This document shows positions 57,546 through 64,000 of a stretch of DNA of 64,000 bases, one piece after another. Both the position numbers and the translations under genes were made by a program. Numbering within the stretch: position 1 is the stretch's first letter; every line of letters begins with the position of its first letter. The notes beneath the pieces were generated by a model. The model saw only the letters and a list, made by a program, of their open reading frames with translations, had not been told where the DNA came from and ran no database searches. This stretch comes from Fomitopsis serialis (Eukaryota; Basidiomycota; Agaricomycetes; Polyporales; Fomitopsidaceae): NCBI RefSeq assembly GCF_022376445.1, contig NW_025954967.1, forward strand, positions 248,001-312,000, given 5' to 3'.

Positions 57546-60177
57546 GCATGTCACGGTTGATGTCCGCTCCGAGGCACGACGGATCAATGATTACGACCGT
57601 CCCGCCATCCGTCTGAACGTATCATAACGCCGCTGTATCCTTAAATGTAGTCTTACGCTCACTTTCATCGTTATGGGTTATCGTCCTCTGTATCAAGTAC
57701 AGTACTAGTATGTGGAGTAATTAGGTGTATCATCACACAACGAGGACTATGGTCAATTATTAGCAATCAATGACGTCTACGAACAGCTATTGATCGACGA
57801 AAGAGGGCACCGAGAACAATGAGTGATGTGCACTGACACATGCTGAATTGGGAATAAGGACATTCGCGTTCAGCTGCTCCAAGACACTACTCTCATCGAT
57901 GAAGGTCCGGCGGTGAGGCTGCGCCCAACTCATGGGGAAGGTAAGTCACAGTACAATAGCATATAGCATGCTACCCCTGTGCAACAATGGCAGCGGCGGG
58001 AGATGCGAACCATGGAACAACACCCTAGGGGCGTGGCCGGCTCGTTTCTGAGCACACCTGATGCGGCCACCTCGTCAGACCTGAGGTGGTCCTTTTGGCG
58101 AAGATCGCCGTGTTCCGCTGGAGTACTCGAGTCGGGAAAGGCGCGCGATAGTTTGAGAGGACACGCAGCCCTGCCCGTCGGTGTCTCTCAAGAATAGTAT
58201 TATATTCTGAGACTTTTGAAGAGATTCTGCCGGAATCCTGACAAGGGACGTCACAACGTCGGCATTTGGGGGTATTCTGACGGCGAGTCATTTGATCCGC
58301 CGGAGAGTAGTCTAAAATTCGGTGTCAGCACAGGAAAAAGGACTAAAGCGAACACCTTCCTTCCTTCCGATGTTGATTAGCCCGTGCTTGCAGAGCCTTC
58401 CCTAATTCGAGGATAGTGTCCGGCAGTCGGTTGCTGACCCGAGCAGGCGGTACCTCTATATTGGAGATGAACCGCCAGAAATAGCAAAGCCAAAGGCGAC
58501 CACGAAAAGTCGCCATACGATAGGCCTGATGATATGTCGAAGTGGTCCTATCCTATTGTAAATGAAGCCGATCATGGGCGTAATGCGCATCTCAGAGAAA
58601 ACGCGCTTGTTCCGACGTTCGGAAGCGGTGGATCGCATGCAACGTGTATGGAGGATGGCAAACAACAATCGCCCAGCACACGCGATGCACGTTTCGCTTA
58701 CTCGTGCAAGAGGTGCGGAGGCATGCATGCATGTTCTCCGCGCAGACTCCTCGGAGGTACCTGGCTCGTAACCTTGAGCTAAGTGAGTAGTTCAAAACTT
58801 TGGGTGAGGAACGTACCGTGTACGACGCATTTGTCGGATCAGAGAATCCACCACGTAGCTTCGCCTTCAAGTTCTCGTGTGTTCTCCGTAGAAGCAAGTA
58901 TCTGAGGTTTGATCAGCTTGTTGACGCCTCGTTGATATACGTGAGTCGGCTTCAAGTTCTCGACGATGATGCGGAAAATCCATGAAGTTTGCGAAGAGGT
59001 CAATGAAATAGAGCATCGACTCACTAACTTTGGCCAAGACGCGTAGTAATATTCACCCACTTCGAAACGACAGATTGGGCTTGGATTGGACTTCACGGGT
59101 AACAGTACTAGTAGTACTGTTATAAGTCATGGCAACCCTCAGGAAACAATGGACTGCTGATCGTCGCAAAGGCCTCTTCACTGTTTTCTATATATGTATT
59201 CAAAACTTCCGCATAATTATGAGCAACATTGTATCGGGAGTCAAGGGAATATACATACCTGGTGGATGGAAGGAGTTGACTAGAATGAGTGTAGGCGCTG
59301 ATGTGTAGCCGCGTTGAACTGCTGTTTCCTTATTTGGAATTACACCGGCTAGAGCGATCAATGGTGGCAAAATTGTGGCTAACTGAACGCATCCTCGTCT
59401 CTTTTGTCGCGCTCTTGAGAAGCCCTGTTACTGCAAAGTCAGACGAGGCACTGACGAAGTCTGCGGGGATACCAGTGGCCAATTGAAGTAAGTACAGCCG
59501 ATCTAGCGGCGCCGGGTGATAACTGACTGCTCTGTTAGCCTAAGTCCGTATACCATGGCTACTGGGGCAGAGTCTCGGTGGAATCGCAAGCAGAATGCGC
59601 GACCTCGTAGTAGATGCCAAGCGTCCCTCGAGCCTCTATCTTGTCTGCGAGACCTTGTTAACGCTTTATTTCGAAGGACTAGGAGGTCTTTCAAGTTGGA
59701 CAACGGACAGTTGGCCTTCGTAGCAGCCTTCCAGTGGCAGTTTGGCAGAGTCCCTTTCAGGAGCACCGAAGCTGCATCATGTGATGGTCAAACGAAACCT
59801 TACGATGCATTTGAATTGTCGTCGCTCGCTCTGTCAGCTCTCACGGTGCGTCTTCTGCATGGCGTTGTTCAATGCTACTGGCATACTGCGCATCCTCTGA
59901 TTACATCCAATGAGGCGTACGATTGCGCTCGCACCTCTTTTGATTTGAGTGTCTCTATATAAATGTTCGTCTCATGTCAAGTTTGTGATGCACCGATAGT
60001 TGTCGGAGCAACCGTCAGCCACTGGGCCACCAACACTGCTCCCTTCGGATGCCGGGCGCTGAACTGGAATGTCCATCATTCAATTGATAGGCTTTCCGTC
60101 GTGCCCAGCCGATTATTTCCATTACATGACTGGAATAGGCGTATGACATCACGAACGAGCGATCCCAACTGATACAT
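57546..60177. other. About 2.6 kb without a recognised gene
   Basis: Contains short frames, including one of 148 aa at 59516-59962 (SFKLDNGQLAFVAAFQWQFG) without a recognised motif, and an 8-bp inverted repeat (ACAGTACT / AGTACTGT) near 59104-59122. Confidence 0.45.
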
Positions 60178-61012
60178 ATGATCCAAAGAGGTGTGTCAAA
60201 GATGTTAATGTCCGACGAGACGCTCATAATCGCGGACCTAGAACAAGAGTGGACCGAGAGTGGACCAGCACACACGTTATTCGGGTCGCCTTCCGGCTTC
60301 TTCAATGCAAATACACATCTTTCTTCGGTGTTTGACGGGCGGAATATGGACGAACCGCCACTTCGGCGGCTCTGGGCAGTAGTCGACGTACCGATATTGA
60401 CCTCGCTGCTTCCTAACTGTCGAACAGACACAGGCCGTGATGTTGCGCACGAGTTATTCGCGCCTCGTGGTCGCGTTATAAAGGCTTGCGACTGTCCGTC
60501 TCATGACATCTTGATACCCAACACTCAGATGTGCAGGCGCCGCGTCGTACGCAGTCTGAGAGCCGTCCTCCATCTCATAGCTCACCCGGCCGATGAACAC
60601 GAACCGTATTGGTTTTTGCACAAGCAACTGGAAAAAGAGGGCATAATTGTGGAGAGCATAGTCCCATCTAAAGAGTGCGTGCTACGTCTTACTTCCCTTG
60701 TGGCGGCTCAAACCGCGATTTGTCAAGACGCCCCAACCTTTATTTCCACTTTGCATGTCCTCAACGAGGACTATTCGTCATTTCCTTGTATTACGATGGC
60801 TGTGAGAAGGCCATCTTGGAGTCGCGCATCACCAGGAACGACCTCATGGAGATGGTGCGCACCGTTTTGTCTGGGTCATGTTTTACGTCCCTGACTGGAT
60901 CGCGATTGACTTCCAGCTAGGAGAAAACAGACACATCCTCGACCTGAGTTATGTTCAACTCAACATACCGAGGATGTATGGATTTCTCGATAAGATCTTC
61001 TCCGAAACATGA
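60178..61012 (+). pseudogene. Unrecognised protein, frame-broken
   Basis: Long frame from 60178 (SDETLIIADLEQEWTES, FDGRNMDEPPLRRLWAVVD, EHEPYWFLHKQLEKEGI, TFISTLHVLNEDYS). It then leaves frame near 60778, where the adjacent frame continues sensibly (FVISLYYDGCEKAILES, RITRNDLMEMVRTVL). A second change near 60870 leads to RFVWVMFYVPDWIAIDFQLG, YVQLNIPRMYGFLDKIF and a stop at 61010-61012. Coding character passes from frame to frame with no room for introns, so this looks like a pseudogene. No family recognised. The last part has the look of a conserved C-terminus. Confidence 0.5.
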
Positions 61013-61619
61013 AGACATTTACAATGCAGCTTCAACATGATACCCAAGCGCCACAGAGCATGTGGATGCACTGTACTCATTCGTATTCGATATCCAACGC
61101 TTAGCAATCATGACCGTATGTGAGGTAGCTGGACTCATGCGGTGGTCGCCCTGGAGCTGTTGAGTCGGCGTATATAGTACGCTGGCGTGGCGGACGCGAT
61201 GTCCCCTGCCAGTAGGGACGAGTGTTGCTGTTACACTTATACCTGATTGTTGTCATGGGCATGCATGATACATAGATACATACGACAACATGAACTGTTC
61301 TACTTTTCAATCGCATCCGTCAAAATGTACGTACGTATCACGTATGTAGGTAGCATCGCTGACTCGCCGGGGACGCGCGTACGGCCAGCCACAGCGGCAG
61401 CGCAGCGACCCCCTAGAGAAAGCATATCGGCCAGGATCAGCATGAAAGGGAAAAAGAGACTACAATAATAGGTACGAGCAAGAATTCACAGGTGGTAGAT
61501 ACAACGTTGACGCGTAGCAAATCGTGAGCGCGAGAGTAGACAAGAACATCAGAAGCGATCCGACAATGGTACCCAAAGCTTAGATATAACGATGAGAAGT
61601 AAAGGATTTGTCGTGTCCG
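61013..61619. other. 3' spacer of the Tup1 gene
   Basis: No gene recognised. Confidence 0.5.
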
Positions 61620-64000
61620 TTATAGCGCGGTGTAACTCCCTGTAGACCAAAGGATCAGTGGAAAGTAACGTGGCCGAACAAAGATGTACAGACATATTCT
61701 TGCTTGCCAATCGCCACTGCCCGTTGCCAGGACACTACCTGCTGGGCTGAGATCGATGGAAATTACTGCGACCAGAATGTGAGTAATCATCAGAAGCAAG
61801 GGAGCAATCAAACACACCAGAGTTCTTATGGCCCTGCAGCATGCAATGGGCCGTCGCAGTCTTCGCATCCCAAAATTGCACCCCGCGGTCCTTCGAACCC
61901 GACACTACCCACTGTCCATCATGCGAGACCGCAACAGAAAGCACATAATCCTGTGTCAGAAGTCACAATCAGCTTCCCAGAACTCGACCCATGGAACGCA
62001 GCCGCACTTTATGCCCCGTGAAGTTCATCGTGCACAAGCTCCCCTTCTCTCCGCCCTCTTTAACGCCGTTCTTACCCGGGGTAAGAGCGCCCGCCGGGCC
62101 CCGCAAGATCGGACGGAGATCCCAGTATTTGAGGGTCTTGTCGAGGCTGCCACTGACAAGGCCCTTGCCATCGGGTGTGAAGGCAACGCTGTACACGCTG
62201 TCGCGGTGGCCCTTGAGGCGCTCGACGAGCGCGCCCGTTGCGACGTCCCAGATTCGCACGATCGTGTCGAGCGAGCCCGCGGCGACCAGGCGGCCGTCCG
62301 GAGAGATGCATACTGAGGTGACGCCTGCATCGACTGTGTCTTCGTTGATGGACACTAGCAACTCTCGTCAGCATGTGTCTGTTCGTACTGTTGATGTTGG
62401 CTTACAAATTTTGCAGGGAGTCCGCTCCGTCATGTCCCATATCCGTGCGGTTTTATCGCCAGACCCAGAGACGATGAGTCGTCCGTCCTTGGAGAAGTCC
62501 AACGAGTAGATCTCCTGCTGATGGCCGTCGAAGACGTTGCGTATCCGTTTGGTGGCGATGTCCCAGATCTAGATCGAAGATGAGTCAGTCCCCTTGTACG
62601 CAAGAACACTTGTGTCCAGAAGTGCTCACCCTAATCTGTTTATCTTCCGCACCCGTGGCGAGCAACTTGCCATCAGGACTGAAGCACACGCTGCGAATGT
62701 ACAGATCACCCGTCTTGCTGGCCTGCTCGTCGACGAGAACACTGGCGCCAAAATTCAACGGGGCTGTCCTGAGGATTGGATATTGGTGCTCACCATGTTT
62801 TGAGGCCCGTCTTCGTGTCGTAAATCTGTGCGGTCCGATTGCATCCCGTAGCAAGGAACTTTCCGTCTGCTGAGAAGCGGACACAGCATACAACGCTGTG
62901 GGAGAATGTTCAATAATGTACAAGGCACCATCACACGGTAAGCTTGCCTCTCGTGCATCAGTGTGTGCTGGAGACTGACGTCCAGTGCCCGTTTCTTGCC
63001 CTCCTTGCCCGCGTTGGCGTTAAAGATAGCGAACCAATCGGTGCCTTCCTTCTTGAGATCGGCGGGGACGGCCATCGGATCCATGCTCAAATCAACCTGC
63101 ATCGATGCGGCTCCACTATCGGGGTTGGCGTTGTTCGGCGGTGGCGCGGTGGTGGGCGGCATCGTCGGCGTGTGGGGGAAGGGTGGGTTACCTGCAGACG
63201 AAGTGTTCCGTGAGTAATATGGTTCTGTTCGACGCTTCGAGCGCTGGAGTGGTCAAGAAGAGATAGGAAAGCAAAGAGAAGTCCGCATTGCTGCTGGTGC
63301 CGCACGACTAAATAGTACACTCGGCGCTCTACGCGAGTACACCAGAATTAGAGGCAAGATTCCGCGTGGAGGTGGCCCGGCGACCCAGCGTGCATTGTAT
63401 ACAGGACTGATCACTTACCCCCGCCGTTCACCCCCGGCTCCGGTCCCGATCCCTGACTGCCCGGCCCTGTTGCCTGGTTTAGCCCTTCCCTCCCCGTGCC
63501 CGGACCAGTCCCAGGCTGAGCGCCTTGTCCCTGCGGACCTACGCCAGGCCCCCCCTGCTGGCCTGGATACGGCGGCGGAGGCAGTGATACACCTCCCAGA
63601 CCCATGCCGCCCGCACCGGGCGCTGGGGGAAGCTTCGGCGTGGCACCAGTGTTCGCGTTGCTTGCTCCTGGATCTCGGCCGTTGACGCTCGCGTTCATGC
63701 CGTTTTGGCTGTTTGGCCCAGGGGGGTTGGGATTCGCGGAGGTCGGCGTGGCGAGTGGGTTAACGTTTGGGCCGGACCCCGGCGTCGACTGAGGGCCCGA
63801 GGGAGGAACAGCAGGGCCGAGGGAGATACTCTGGTGCGAATGCGGTGGGTGCGCGCTCGGGTGGTTCATGGAGGGCGAGAAGGGATCTTCGCGGTGGGAG
63901 TTTGAGCCAAGGCGGGCGTACGGGAAGGCCAGGTCACGTGGACGAGCAGCAAGGCGGGCGTGCACAAGGAGAGAACGAACGAAACATGAATATCTCGAGT
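61620..64000 (-). CDS. TUP1: Tup1-type WD40 transcriptional corepressor, 5' end outside window
   Basis: Minus strand, multi-exon, running off the right edge. From the 5' side: a Pro/Gly/Asn-rich linker (63411 to about 63965), then [38 protein letters not shown], the typical Tup1 entry into the propeller. WD repeats follow: [180 protein letters not shown]. It works with Cyc8/Ssn6 to repress many genes. The N-terminal tetramerisation helix should lie beyond 64000. The intron at 62896-62947 has a GC donor. The C-terminus has about 15 extra residues (after QARIC, to TAL) compared with the usual end. Confidence 0.93.

Noticed and set aside
1..64000. CRISPR arrays, bacterial operons, prophage or rRNA genes
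   Set aside because: No regularly spaced repeats or bacterial signals. Intron structure and protein families are fungal throughout.

Overview
The window reads as nuclear DNA of a filamentous basidiomycete, most likely an agaricomycete of the polypore type. Genes are broken by many short introns (typically 48-60 nt, GT...AG), protein matches look basidiomycete-like, a Tad-type LINE fragment is present, and both tRNA genes carry a short intron next to the anticodon. Where I could place every splice junction, the exon lengths sum to a multiple of three. That holds for the YVH1/DUSP12, DUF1295, FAD-oxidoreductase, EFM7-like, cyclic-nucleotide PDE, L-fuconate dehydratase, aldehyde dehydrogenase and AC19 genes, so these models are well supported although no alignment could be run.

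Layout. 0-1.6 kb: frame-broken SGNH/GDSL hydrolase (minus). 2.0-4.5 kb: YVH1/DUSP12 phosphatase with its zinc-binding tail (plus). 5.5-6.5 kb: unrecognised reading frame split by a stop. 6.6-7.6 kb: LINE reverse-transcriptase remnant. 7.7-9.4 kb: first copy of a duplicated unit made of a secreted proline-rich protein plus a dual-specificity phosphatase. 10.5-16.5 kb: redox block with an SDR, a DUF1295 membrane reductase, a DAO-type FAD oxidoreductase and the heme-binding end of a P450. 16.9 kb: tRNA-Ala(AGC). 17.4-18.5 kb: EFM7-like methyltransferase. 18.5-28.9 kb: about 10 kb without a recognisable gene. 28.9-30.6 kb: Ser/Pro-rich regulator-like protein, followed by another 4.5 kb without genes. 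35.1-37.9 kb: cyclic-nucleotide phosphodiesterase. 39.2-44.5 kb: the intact phosphatase, a second tRNA-Ala, and two more copies of the proline-rich/phosphatase unit. 44.9-48.0 kb: a small unknown protein and L-fuconate dehydratase. 48.1-49.7 kb: a sharply CpG-depleted, AT-rich block. 51.2-53.7 kb: membrane-anchored aldehyde dehydrogenase with 18 exons. 54.5-55.0 kb: deleted copy of the fuconate dehydratase gene. 55.3-56.2 kb: RNA polymerase I/III subunit AC19. 56.9-57.5 kb: small unknown protein. 60.2-61.0 kb: broken unknown gene. 61.6 kb to the window end: Tup1 corepressor, cut by the window edge.

Functionally this is a mixture. Housekeeping and signalling genes (YVH1, AC19, EFM7-like, PDE, Tup1) lie among metabolic genes (SDR, DUF1295, DAO oxidoreductase, fuconate dehydratase, aldehyde dehydrogenase) and duplicated or decaying accessory DNA. 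The best candidate for something undescribed is the three-copy secreted family at 8.2, 41.8 and 43.8 kb. A signal peptide is followed by repeated modules of a Pro-rich stretch, a polybasic site and a short acidic peptide ending in LWAR, the layout of a Kex2-processed peptide precursor. Each copy carries a different disruption.
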